22,808 nucleotides of DNA from positions 1 through 22,808 of the forward strand of contig JANQQF010000022.1 of assembly GCA_028285035.1 (NCBI GenBank). Reading direction: 5' to 3'. The notes beneath the pieces are model-generated. The model saw only the letters and a program-made list of their open reading frames with translations. It was not told the origin of the DNA and ran no database searches. The position numbers and the translations under genes were made by a program. Source of the DNA: Phycisphaerae bacterium (GTDB taxonomy: Bacteria > Chloroflexota > Anaerolineae > 4572-78 > J111). Of the stretch, positions 15,719 to 22,717 are shown one piece after another; the stretch's first letter is position 1, and every line of letters begins with the position of its first letter.

Positions 15719-16489
15719 TTAGAAGTGAGGATGTGGATTTTCGGTTTCTTCAGCAATGGGTTGAGACACGGACCAATGATCAGCAATCTTGCCATTGCCA
15801 TCAAAGCGGAAGAAATCAAAGGTAGCGGTGGTCATTTCAGGGTGAGCGAAGTGGCTGTGGGTCAAGACGAGGTCACCAGAGCCGATGACGCGTTTCACCT
15901 CGTGAGGCACTTTGCCGCCCATCGCATCGAGCCAGCCTGCGACCGCCTCTTGGCCCATCTCGCCTTTTTCATTGTGATGCACAAAGTTGTCGGCTAACAG
16001 TTCAGCCAAAAGGCTAGTATCACCGTTGTTAACCACCTCATTCATAAAACGACGAGCGGCCGCTTTGTTAGCAACGACGGTTTCAGCAGGTACATCTTTC
16101 AGCCCATCGCCACCACCTGCAATCAGCGAGGCGAGTTGCCCAAAGGGACGGACATCAAGGGCATCCCAGTGCTCAATAATCTGCCCATTCTCAATACGCC
16201 ACATATCGACACACAGCAATGGGTTACTGGGATCGAGTGGGTTGGTTGAGGTGTACATGCCGTGGTAGGCGACGATGTCATCTTCAACCACCCAGCGGGC
16301 TGGCTCCCAAACAAAGGTGAATTGGGTCATCACCAACAGGTGATCCAAACCATCAGCAGAGAAGGGATTGTGCTGAATAAAGCCTTCGCCAAAATATTTA
16401 CGGGTCAATTCTTCGCTGTGTTGATACAGAATAGCGTCCATACCATCTTTCACCAATTTTTGATTTGCTTTTTCTTGTTCTGACAACAT
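15719..16489 (-). CDS. Double SnoaL-like (NTF2-fold) protein
   Basis: 256 residues made of two related SnoaL/NTF2-like domains. Domain 1 is at about 5-125 (FIQHNPFSADGLDHL, ENGQIIEHWDALDVRP) and domain 2 at about 140-250 (FVHHNEKGEMGQEAVAGWL, GNGKIADHWSVSQPI). Both repeat the hallmark pattern of an N-terminal FxxHN pocket motif and a late strand with GxIxxHWDxxQ. The family includes small-molecule cyclases, isomerases and many uncharacterised enzymes, so no reaction is assigned. The ATG at 16489 has AAGGAG at good spacing. It lies downstream of the O-methyltransferase gene, but a 193-base gap containing inverted repeats suggests a separate transcript. It ends at the stem-loop 15680-15700. Confidence 0.88.
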   Translation of the reverse strand: MLSEQEKANQKLVKDGMDAILYQHSEELTRKYFGEGFIQHNPFSADGLDHLLVMTQFTFVWEPARWVVEDDIVAYHGMYTSTNPLDPSNPLLCVDMWRIENGQIIEHWDALDVRPFGQLASLIAGGGDGLKDVPAETVVANKAAARRFMNEVVNNGDTSLLAELLADNFVHHNEKGEMGQEAVAGWLDAMGGKVPHEVKRVIGSGDLVLTHSHFAHPEMTTATFDFFRFDGNGKIADHWSVSQPIAEETENPHPHF

Positions 16490-16575
16490 GATGTGCTCCT
16501 TAAATTTAATGTGTTTTATGTAAAAATAACATCTCAGCCATTGTCTCTATATTTTCGCCAAAGTGTCACCAAAGA

Positions 16576-16627
16576 TGATATGTGATTCGTGATGCGTAAC
16601 GAAGGTTTATTCAGGCATCACATATCA
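16576..16627. repeat. Inverted repeat TGATATGTGAT / ATCACATATCA
   Basis: Eleven perfect pairs between 16576-16586 and 16617-16627, 30 bases apart. A competing inner pairing, GTGATGC (16589-16595) with GCATCAC (16615-16621), means two alternative folds are possible. It lies between the O-methyltransferase stop and the SnoaL-like start, where it may end the upstream - strand transcript. GTGAT-rich palindromes like this are often dispersed repeats. Confidence 0.5.
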
Positions 16628-16682
16628 CAGCTAGTCTCCAAGCAAAAACCGAATGATCCAACGAATTTTGACAACCTTTTGA

Positions 16683-17345
16683 TTATTCCTTAATAGCCAT
16701 TACCTCCTTTTCGCCAAGATAACAACTAAACTCTAGTCCACCCTTGTCGGTTTTAAGTCGATTGGAGATATATTTGCCGCTGGTGTGGAGGTAGTCGATA
16801 AAGGGTTTGGCACTGCGGAAGCCAGCGTTGTCGGTCGCAATAATCGCCCCTACGCGAAAACGCGGCTCCAGCATATCGATGAGCGGCAGGTACAAGTTGT
16901 GCCAGCCATCCATAAACAGGAAGTCAATTGGTTCTTCAACATCACGCAGCGTTTCCAGCGCATTCCCGGCCAAAAGCGTCACCACATCAGCCAATCCGGC
17001 CGCTGCAATATTCTGACGGGCCGTCTCAATTTTGTTTGGCTCAATTTCGGTGGTGACCACTCGTCCGCCGTTATCACGAGCGGCTGCCCCTAGGTAGATC
17101 GCCGAAATCCCAAATGAAGCCCCGAACTCGACAATATTTTTCGCCCCATTGCTACGGGCCAAGCTGTACAGCAATTCCCCCTGCCCTGCCGAAATTGAGA
17201 TGTAAGCTTGGGCCATATCGCTGGGCTCTAATGGACGCCCAAAGCCACGGATGAAACCTTTGGCGATGCTGGGTAAGTCCCGGTTTGACTCGGCTAGTAG
17301 CGGGGTCAGAGTTTTTTGAATTTGGGGATCGCGTAAACTATTCAT
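16683..17345 (-). CDS. Class I SAM-dependent O-methyltransferase
   Basis: 220 residues, Rossmann-fold methyltransferase of the O-methyltransferase type (catechol/caffeoyl-CoA OMT-like). Motif I is IVEFGASFGI at 71-80, the acidic ribose-binding position falls in TTEIEPNK (E100/E102), the next strand carries FLFMDGWH (D146, H149) where metal-dependent relatives keep an Asp, and the following strand has ATDNAG (D172, N173). The substrate is unknown; a small aromatic or enol hydroxyl is the usual target. The ATG at 17345 overlaps the end of the upstream membrane-protein gene by eight bases with GAAGG just before it, so the pair is translationally coupled and sits under the TetR-type operators. 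Confidence 0.88.
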   Translation of the reverse strand: MNSLRDPQIQKTLTPLLAESNRDLPSIAKGFIRGFGRPLEPSDMAQAYISISAGQGELLYSLARSNGAKNIVEFGASFGISAIYLGAAARDNGGRVVTTEIEPNKIETARQNIAAAGLADVVTLLAGNALETLRDVEEPIDFLFMDGWHNLYLPLIDMLEPRFRVGAIIATDNAGFRSAKPFIDYLHTSGKYISNRLKTDKGGLEFSCYLGEKEVMAIKE

Positions 17346-17766
17346 TATCCTTCGCCTTATTGTCCAATCGCCAAATGTAGAAAATGGTAAATAGGTTTGG
17401 GCCTAAAAACATAATGAAGGGCTGAAGAAACCCAACCAAGTCTGGGGAAAGCATTCCAGTTCGGAAGCCAGCCACGGTATCGAAGATGTCCATCATGAGC
17501 CGAGCCAGCAAGGCCGTAAGAATTGATTTTGGCGTTCTAAACACCCAAATGCCCAAAATCATCCCAACAGCAATGCCCAAATATCGGGAGGCCGAGGTTT
17601 GCAAGATAAATGGCTCAGCCACGGTCGGAATACCAAATGTCTCAAACGCGCCTGCCCCATCAATCACGAACCAGATGGAGAAGACGATACTCCACACGGT
17701 CAACAACGCTGGGTAAATGAGAACCCAGAACGGAATTTTGAATCCTTTATCATTTTTGGCTTGCAT
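17338..17766 (-). CDS. Small four-helix membrane protein, paralogue of the 14172 protein
   Basis: 142 residues with about four hydrophobic segments (about 12-35, 58-78, 82-100, 112-133). The family is not recognised by name. The helix 2-3 region has RYLGIAVGMILGIWVFRTP and RLMMDIFDTVAGFR, matching the RFLIDLFDVIGIFR pattern of the + strand protein at 14172. The ATG at 17766 has AAGGAG seven bases upstream. It is the first gene after two TetR-type palindromes and overlaps the O-methyltransferase gene, so it is very probably repressed by the TetR protein encoded just upstream. Confidence 0.85.
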   Translation of the reverse strand: MQAKNDKGFKIPFWVLIYPALLTVWSIVFSIWFVIDGAGAFETFGIPTVAEPFILQTSASRYLGIAVGMILGIWVFRTPKSILTALLARLMMDIFDTVAGFRTGMLSPDLVGFLQPFIMFLGPNLFTIFYIWRLDNKAKDNE

Positions 17767-17803
17767 AAGTTTGCTCCTTAAAAAGTATTTTGATCATCAC
17801 ACC

Positions 17804-17835
17804 AATTTTTCTTGAATGTTCGTTCAAGAAAAATT
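17804..17835. promoter_or_regulatory. TetR-type operator O1 (perfect palindrome)
   Basis: Thirteen-base perfect arms, 17804-17816 and 17823-17835, around a six-base centre. The core TTGAATGTTCGTTCAA (17812-17827) matches 14 of 16 positions of the operator found at the tetR promoter (TTGACTGATCGTTCAA in the same orientation). It lies 38 bases before the membrane-protein start, where bound repressor would block transcription of the coupled membrane protein/O-methyltransferase pair. Confidence 0.75.
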
Positions 17836-17860
17836 GCAAAAAATTAAAACATCCCTGGAA

Positions 17861-17884
17861 ATTCTTGAATGAGTGTTCAAGAAT
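17861..17884. promoter_or_regulatory. TetR-type operator O2 (perfect palindrome)
   Basis: ATTCTTGAA (17861-17869), centre TGAGTG, TTCAAGAAT (17876-17884). The core TTGAATGAGTGTTCAA has the same half-site and spacing as O1. The centres of O1 and O2 are 53 bases apart, close to five helical turns, so two repressor dimers would bind the same DNA face. It lies just after the tetR stop. Confidence 0.7.
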
Positions 17885-17898
17885 ATAGACAAAAAAAT

Positions 17899-18477
17899 TT
17901 AATCCAACACAGTCAAAGCGACCGAAACCATATCTTCAAGCTGTTCACGATTTGGGTTAACTTTCGCCATCACGCGCATCCCAACGATGGTGTTGACCAG
18001 TGAGCGGGCCAAGGCTTGTACATCTCGATCAGCCGCCAAATCACCCTCCACTTGCGCTTGGGTCAGCAGTTGAATAAACAATGTTTCCGCAATTGCCATA
18101 TGATGCTTGATCCGATCACCAACAGCCTTATCCTGCAACCCCAACTCCATCGCCGAGTTGACCATCAAACAGCCGCCTCCCGGCACATTGTTCAGGGCTT
18201 CGTCAATCTGTTGCTGCATCATCTGGGCAATGAGCGATTTGGCGGGCACGGGCAAATTAGCAGGATCAAGCTCTACATTATCCTTGCTCAAATAGCGATC
18301 CAAGGCCAACAGGTAAAGTTGATGCTTATTACCAAAAGTATCATAGATGCTGCCCCGGCCAATCCCCAAATGATCGACCAAATCCTGAATTGAGGTTGCT
18401 TCATATCCTTTCAGCCGGAACAAATCCATCGCTTTATCTATGATTTTATCTTGATCAAATTCTTTGTGTCGTGCCAT
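17899..18477 (-). CDS. TetR/AcrR family transcriptional regulator
   Basis: 192 residues. The N-terminal TetR helix-turn-helix spans about 10-57: KAMDLFRLKGYEATSIQDLV, then LGIGRGSIYDTFGNKHQLY, where GRGSIYDTFGNK is the recognition region. The C-terminal ligand domain has the segment GGGCLMVNSAMELG seen in a subgroup of AcrR-like regulators. It typically acts as a dimeric repressor released by a small molecule. Its own promoter overlaps an operator (autoregulation), and the next - strand genes carry two more operators, so this protein most likely controls itself plus the membrane protein/O-methyltransferase pair. The ribosome site is weak (GAG); the predicted leader is only about 14 bases. Confidence 0.92.
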   Translation of the reverse strand: MARHKEFDQDKIIDKAMDLFRLKGYEATSIQDLVDHLGIGRGSIYDTFGNKHQLYLLALDRYLSKDNVELDPANLPVPAKSLIAQMMQQQIDEALNNVPGGGCLMVNSAMELGLQDKAVGDRIKHHMAIAETLFIQLLTQAQVEGDLAADRDVQALARSLVNTIVGMRVMAKVNPNREQLEDMVSVALTVLD

Positions 18478-18498
18478 CGTTTACTCAATGTTGGAAAC

Positions 18499-18527
18499 AC
18501 TATAACATATCTTGAACGATCAGTCAA
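18499..18527 (-). promoter_or_regulatory. Sigma70-type promoter of tetR
   Basis: On the - strand TTGACT (18527-18522) and TATAGT (18504-18499) are separated by exactly 17 bases, a near-consensus promoter. The -35 hexamer is the first half of an operator, which is the arrangement expected for autorepression. The predicted transcription start is near 18492, 15 bases before the ATG at 18477. Confidence 0.75.
18512..18527. promoter_or_regulatory. TetR-type operator O3
   Basis: TTGAACGATCAGTCAA on the + strand (reverse complement TTGACTGATCGTTCAA). It overlaps the -35 box and the spacer of the tetR promoter. It is a less symmetrical member of the same site family as O1 and O2. Confidence 0.7.
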
Positions 18528-18544
18528 AAAAACAAAATCGATTC

Positions 18545-18561
18545 TTGACTGATCGTTACAA
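18545..18561. promoter_or_regulatory. TetR-type operator O4
   Basis: TTGACTGATCGTTACAA, the same sequence as O3 in opposite orientation with one inserted base near the end. It lies about 33 bases (three helical turns) upstream of O3 and may be a weaker, cooperative site for the repressor. Confidence 0.6.
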
Positions 18562-18592
18562 ATTCCTCATTTACTCTTAAAATCTATCCTAT

Positions 18593-18627
18593 CCTCAGAG
18601 ATTCGGTCGTAGACCAAATCTCTGAGG
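18593..18627. terminator. Long stem-loop between two - strand genes
   Basis: CCTCAGAGATT (18593-18603) pairs perfectly with AATCTCTGAGG (18617-18627), and inside it GGTC (18605-18608) pairs with GACC (18612-18615) around GTA. It is a 15-pair stem with a single C/A mismatch. A small second stem, AGCC-AAA-GGCT, lies at 18641-18651, next to the end of the exported-protein gene. It probably terminates that - strand gene before the tetR promoter, although no long U-tract follows. Confidence 0.5.
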
Positions 18628-18650
18628 AGGGCGGAGGCTTAGCCAAAGGC

Positions 18651-19901
18651 TCAATTTTTCACTACAAACGGTAGAAATATTTTCTGATCAAAATGATGTG
18701 GGCTGAACATATACCCTGGACTAGAAGCCCAGCTCTGGGTTTCGGCGGTGACATCTGAATTAACCGTCGACGTAGCCATTAAGTTAAATGTCTCCAGAAA
18801 ATTATCTTTGACAGTCACAGTGGGGGTGTAGACGGCCATAATCCGCATCCCCGAACCTGGGGTAACGCTAGGAGGAACTGTAATTTGGTTGCCGACTAGT
18901 GGGGTTGGGCTCATACAACTCGTCAAAGCATCACAGGTAAAAAGTTGATACGACCAGTTTTCGGAAGAGTGACTATCGATCTGGAATGTATGGCTTACAC
19001 TATCACCATTGATCAGACAATGATTGTGGGTCACGGACTCATTTGGAACAATGTCGACAAACAAAGAAGTATTACCACATTGACCAAAGGTAGCTAGTGG
19101 ATTACCAGTAGCTACATTCTCGAGCACCAATTGGGTGGTGTGTGGCCCAATAAAGTTCGATCCATTGTAAAGTTGATGTTCAACAATGCATCCAGCACAA
19201 TTTGGCGCATTACCTGCAGGAAATCCAATCATATAGTTATATTGAAATAGATTATCGCTAGCATGCAATTCATAGGGTGGATCAGGCAAAGGAAACTCAG
19301 CCCCTGGAGCCAACCACCACACCTCCCAATGAGACTGTCCATCGGTGATGGGAAAGGCAGCATTGACTACAGCCTCATATTCAGGACGGCGGGTTAAAGT
19401 CACCGGAACGCTCGTCAATGTCCCATCAGGCACCGTACGATACAGAAAAGTTATGACTGGCGGTCGCAACAGGCTAGGGGTATACGCTGGTGGCGCGTGA
19501 GGCACCCGGATAGCCAAATAGCCATCATTTTGTAGCTGAATAACATCGGGTGAATCCCTCACATCCCCAACAATCGTAGCTGTAGCCGATAGAACCCCAT
19601 CACGCAAGGATACATTCTCCTTCCCAAGTCCAGCGAGCACCACAATTGGCTGGAGTTGGTCTAATGACGCGTCAATTGTAATATACCTATTATCATCTTC
19701 AACCTTAGCCGATTGCGTTAGTTCTACCGGAGTTGGGTTGCGATCAAATGGGTCAACTAGGTTTAGAAAGAACCCAATCGCATAACACCCCATCAGTGGT
19801 ATAACAAGAATAGTCAAGGCTAAAATAACCCAAGGGTTACGAAATCGAAGGGGCTTTTTTGGTTCAGCTGGGGTTGAGATAGATGTGTTCAGTTTTATCA
19901 T
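18651..19901 (-). CDS. Exported/membrane-anchored protein with LPFVVK-type C-terminus, function unknown
   Basis: 416 residues, no family recognised. A basic N-terminus is followed by a hydrophobic segment (about 24-48, WVILALTILVIPLMGCYAIG), which could be a signal anchor. C39 in LMGC loosely resembles a lipobox, so a lipoprotein is the alternative. The rest is beta-rich and extracytoplasmic with paired cysteines (CAGC, QCGN, NHC, TCDALTSC), suggesting disulfides. The final residues KIFLPFVVKN resemble the short YLPLVxK-like tail I associate with secreted Chloroflexota proteins, possibly a sorting or anchoring tail. The ATG at 19901 has AGGAG about eight bases upstream. It ends just before the stem-loop at 18593-18627. 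Confidence 0.75.
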   Translation of the reverse strand: MIKLNTSISTPAEPKKPLRFRNPWVILALTILVIPLMGCYAIGFFLNLVDPFDRNPTPVELTQSAKVEDDNRYITIDASLDQLQPIVVLAGLGKENVSLRDGVLSATATIVGDVRDSPDVIQLQNDGYLAIRVPHAPPAYTPSLLRPPVITFLYRTVPDGTLTSVPVTLTRRPEYEAVVNAAFPITDGQSHWEVWWLAPGAEFPLPDPPYELHASDNLFQYNYMIGFPAGNAPNCAGCIVEHQLYNGSNFIGPHTTQLVLENVATGNPLATFGQCGNTSLFVDIVPNESVTHNHCLINGDSVSHTFQIDSHSSENWSYQLFTCDALTSCMSPTPLVGNQITVPPSVTPGSGMRIMAVYTPTVTVKDNFLETFNLMATSTVNSDVTAETQSWASSPGYMFSPHHFDQKIFLPFVVKN

Positions 19902-20273
19902 ATAGATGTCTCCTAATTTATTTGATAAGCAGGATTAATGTCATCAAAAACACAAGATCTTGAGAGCACTAACCTGGACATAGAAACCTAAATCAAAGTT
20001 CTTGCTGTATGAACAATCACAAAAAGTTTAGGGAGCTATCGCTGGCTCAGTAGCTCAAATAAGCCTGTGATCTGAGGTTATCAGAGGCGGGGGTAATCTA
20101 CTTGATGGGACGTGGTCAATTGAGGGTCAAAATGGGGTCAGAAGAGGATAACTCCAAGACAAGAAGAAATAACAATAGATGATAAAACCATCTAATTTAG
20201 AGATTGGGTTTGTCAGGTAAGTCAGGTGGGGTACAATCAACTGCATTCGCTATTGAGAAAGTAGCTGGTAGGT
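19902..20273. other. Divergent intergenic region
   Basis: 372 bases between the exported-protein gene (- strand) and the second AraC gene (+ strand). No gene is supportable. A good + strand promoter lies at its right end (listed separately). There is a small inverted repeat GAGCTA/TAGCTC near 20033-20056 and a doubled GTCAGGT at 20212-20227 inside the promoter spacer. No convincing - strand promoter was identified. Confidence 0.6.
20210..20237 (+). promoter_or_regulatory. Sigma70-type promoter of the second AraC gene
   Basis: TTGTCA (20210-20215) and TACAAT (20232-20237) with a 16-base spacer, about 36 bases before the ATG at 20274. The spacer carries the second copy of a GTCAGGT direct repeat whose first copy overlaps the -35 box, a possible activator or repressor half-site pair. 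Confidence 0.6.
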
Positions 20274-21134
20274 ATGAACAAGCCCTTATTTCATCCATTC
20301 CCTGATTTGGAAAATCAAACAAACTTCTTTGTCACCTATTCGACAAACTTACCCGCAGATTTTGAGCCTCAACTTCATCGGCACGACTTTTACGAATTGG
20401 CCTGGCTCGCTAAAGGTGAGGCTACATTCTTTAGCGACTTCAAGACCTACTCGTTGCAAGCTGGATCACTTATTTTCATTGCCCCAGGTCAAGTCCATAC
20501 TTTGGATGGGGATTGGCCAACATTGGAGTCATTTGTTCTCAGCTTTAGGCCGGCTGGTCTGACGCTTTATGGCCGAGATCCACAATTCTTGGCAGAGCTT
20601 CCCTACTATGCCCCAGCCGCATTACCTGTTCTCCAAATTGACGACGGGATGAAACCGTTCTTTGATAATATCTTTACCACGATCTCCAACAGATTTGTCG
20701 AGTTGGGGCAAAGCCAAGAAGAATTGATATTTAGTTATCTTAATGTCTTGCTGGTCGAGGCACGGCGATTATATACCGCCACGAGCAATCAATCCACAAT
20801 GAATGCCGCCGCCCATTTAACCAAGGCCTTTCATTTGGCCGTTGATCAACATTATCTTGAGCGCAAAAAAATTCACGATTATGCTGATCATTTGGGCGTT
20901 ACTCCCAATCATCTGGTCAAAACCATTCGTCAGGCCACAGGCTTAACACCCGGTCAAATCGTTCGTGACCGACTTCTGTTGGAAGCCAAACGCCTCTTGG
21001 TTCACACCGCCTATTCAAACGCTGAAATAGCGCAAGACCTTGCTTTTAGCAGCCCAGCCCAATTTGGCCATTGGTTCAAAAAAGCAGTAGGCGTCTCCCC
21101 TGGTCAGTTCCGTCAACAATTCCACATTGCATAA
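20274..21134 (+). CDS. AraC family transcriptional regulator, paralogue of the 13196 protein
   Basis: 286 residues. An N-terminal cupin has LHRHDFYELAWLAKGEATFF (about 36-55) and GSLIFIAPGQVHTL. A C-terminal double helix-turn-helix runs from HLGVTPNHLVKTIRQATG to PAQFGHWFKKAVGVSPGQF. It aligns over its full length with the AraC protein at 13196-14065: the same cupin layout and the identical stretch RDRLLLEAKRLLVH, with diverged sensor residues. It has its own promoter and a weak ribosome site (GGTAGG). The next gene, 105 bases downstream on the same strand, encodes the secreted LysM/APCDD1-like protein, its most likely target. Confidence 0.92.
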   Translation: MNKPLFHPFPDLENQTNFFVTYSTNLPADFEPQLHRHDFYELAWLAKGEATFFSDFKTYSLQAGSLIFIAPGQVHTLDGDWPTLESFVLSFRPAGLTLYGRDPQFLAELPYYAPAALPVLQIDDGMKPFFDNIFTTISNRFVELGQSQEELIFSYLNVLLVEARRLYTATSNQSTMNAAAHLTKAFHLAVDQHYLERKKIHDYADHLGVTPNHLVKTIRQATGLTPGQIVRDRLLLEAKRLLVHTAYSNAEIAQDLAFSSPAQFGHWFKKAVGVSPGQFRQQFHIA

Positions 21135-21192
21135 ATCTAACATTGTTTAGCATACGATTATCATTTACCACAGCTCGTCGGGATGATACCCT

Positions 21193-21225
21193 TTTGTACA
21201 CTAAGATTAAGTCTTTATGTACAAA
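21193..21225. promoter_or_regulatory. Inverted repeat TTTGTACA / TGTACAAA before the LysM gene
   Basis: Eight perfect pairs, 21193-21200 with 21218-21225, 17 bases apart. The right arm ends directly at the ribosome site GGGAG (21226-21230) of the LysM/APCDD1-like gene. It may be an operator for the upstream AraC protein or an mRNA stem limiting access to the start. Confidence 0.45.
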
Positions 21226-21239
21226 GGGAGACCAAACAA

Positions 21240-22631
21240 ATGAAAAAATCAACTTATCTTATTATGCTACTGATACTGTTTTTAACCCCGGCCATAAGCA
21301 GGGCCGCACCCCCTAGCCAAGCCCCTGAGGGCCAAACATATGTCATCCAGGCCGATGACTGGCTGAGCAAAATTGCCGAAAAATTTTTGGGCGATGCCTT
21401 AGCCTATGATCAAGTTGTTGAAGCAACAAACAGCAAAGCAACCACAGACGAGAGCTTTGTAGTCATAAGTGATCCAGATATCATCGAAATCGGCCAAAAA
21501 ATTTGGGTGCCTGTGCCCAGCTTGGCGGCACCTGAATTAGTGGGGGAATGGCAAAGTTTAAGCTGTGAAGTGCGACCCGTTCCGGCCCAAAGTGGGGTGG
21601 GAGTTGAACCCACCTTTCTCAGGCGTGAGATTACCATCGAGAATGGACAACTTGCGGCAAAATTCCGCTTTTTTGGCGATGCAGATTGTACTTTTCCGGT
21701 ATGGGATGTGGCTTTTAGCGGGGATATTAACATTGTAGGGGATATGAACATGGTGGCAGATGGGGCCGTTCAAGCCAATCTGATCAATGATCGAGCCTCG
21801 GTCACCCCTCAGGCTGATTTCTTTGTCGATTTGCTCAATAGTGGGCAAGCTTGTGGGGCCAACACGTGGGAGGCGGGCATCGAGCAAGCGGTTTTACCAA
21901 TTGGCTGTGATGTGCTTGGCTTTGCACCCAATTCATTACTGACAGAGTTTGAAACATTGTTGGCAAAAGATGGTCTACTTTATTTTGGGGCACGTCCAGT
22001 CGATGGATCATCGCTCTCGTCACCCGATGATCGACCGACCACTTTACAACTACCGCTCAGCCAAGTTAGCACATCAATCAACAGTAATATTATGAATATA
22101 CCAGGACGTTGGCAAAGCATCGCCAGTTGTGAGCTACGCCCTCAGCCGGACGGACAAGGTGGCGTATTGCCTCAATATCTTACTCGTGACATTCGCTTGA
22201 CCGACTCGACTATTTCTACCAGCTTCAAATTCTTCAGCGACGCTAGCTGTTCTATTCCCAGTTACAATATCGCCTTTAGTGGGGGGTACGAAATCATTGA
22301 TGCAGCCACGGATACTGGCTTGATTTCCGCAGATCTCACCATCAATCAAGCCACCCTTACACCACAAGATGAAGGCTTCACTGGTTTTTTGAATAGCTCG
22401 AATACTTGTATTGATGCCAATTGGCAGATTGGTGAGGGACGTGAATTGTTTGATGAGGGTTGTCAGCTTTTGGGCGCACTGCCCGGCGGTAGTTTCGCCG
22501 AGTTTGAAACATTTTTAGCCTTAGAGAACCAACTTTTCTTCGCCGCACGCCCCGTAGACGGGTCCGGTTTAGACTCGCCGGATAAACGCTGGGGACCGTT
22601 ACAGATTCCGCTAGAGCGAGCCGAGGAATAA
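21240..22631 (+). CDS. Secreted LysM protein with two tandem APCDD1-like domains
   Basis: 463 residues. A signal peptide (MKKSTYLIMLLILFLTPAIS, cleavage near SRA-AP) precedes a LysM-type domain at about 29-90 (YVIQADDWLSKIAEKFLGD, GQKIWVP), which would hold the protein on cell-wall glycans. Two copies of a roughly 185-residue module follow, at about 100-285 and 292-460. Each starts G-x-W-Q-S with CExRP, continues with an R-rich first strand (FLRREI / YLTRDI), GDADC / SDASC-xxP, and ends with GARPVDGSSLSSPDDR / AARPVDGSGLDSPDKR and QLPL / QIPL. Cysteines fall at C109, C150, C205, C223 and C297, C337, C390, C408, nearly identical spacing, and the mature protein has no others. From memory this matches the APCDD1 domain of the animal Wnt inhibitor APCDD1. 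The ATG at 21240 is chosen for its signal peptide and GGGAG site; an upstream ATG at 21183 would spoil the signal. Confidence 0.85.
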   Translation: MKKSTYLIMLLILFLTPAISRAAPPSQAPEGQTYVIQADDWLSKIAEKFLGDALAYDQVVEATNSKATTDESFVVISDPDIIEIGQKIWVPVPSLAAPELVGEWQSLSCEVRPVPAQSGVGVEPTFLRREITIENGQLAAKFRFFGDADCTFPVWDVAFSGDINIVGDMNMVADGAVQANLINDRASVTPQADFFVDLLNSGQACGANTWEAGIEQAVLPIGCDVLGFAPNSLLTEFETLLAKDGLLYFGARPVDGSSLSSPDDRPTTLQLPLSQVSTSINSNIMNIPGRWQSIASCELRPQPDGQGGVLPQYLTRDIRLTDSTISTSFKFFSDASCSIPSYNIAFSGGYEIIDAATDTGLISADLTINQATLTPQDEGFTGFLNSSNTCIDANWQIGEGRELFDEGCQLLGALPGGSFAEFETFLALENQLFFAARPVDGSGLDSPDKRWGPLQIPLERAEE

Positions 22632-22689
22632 AATTTAGGCTAACTAATATCAAGTTGATCATACCCCTCATCCCATTACCGAACAAGCC

Positions 22690-22710
22690 CTTTTTCCCTG
22701 AGGGAGAAGG
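22690..22710 (+). terminator. Probable stem-loop terminator of the LysM/APCDD1-like gene
   Basis: CTTTTTCCC (22690-22698), loop TGA, GGGAGAAGG (22702-22710): nine pairs with two wobbles, 58 bases after the stop at 22631. There is no U-tract after it, and the sequence also resembles a common dispersed CCCTGAGGGAGAAGG repeat. Confidence 0.35.
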
Positions 22711-22717
22711 TGTCAGA

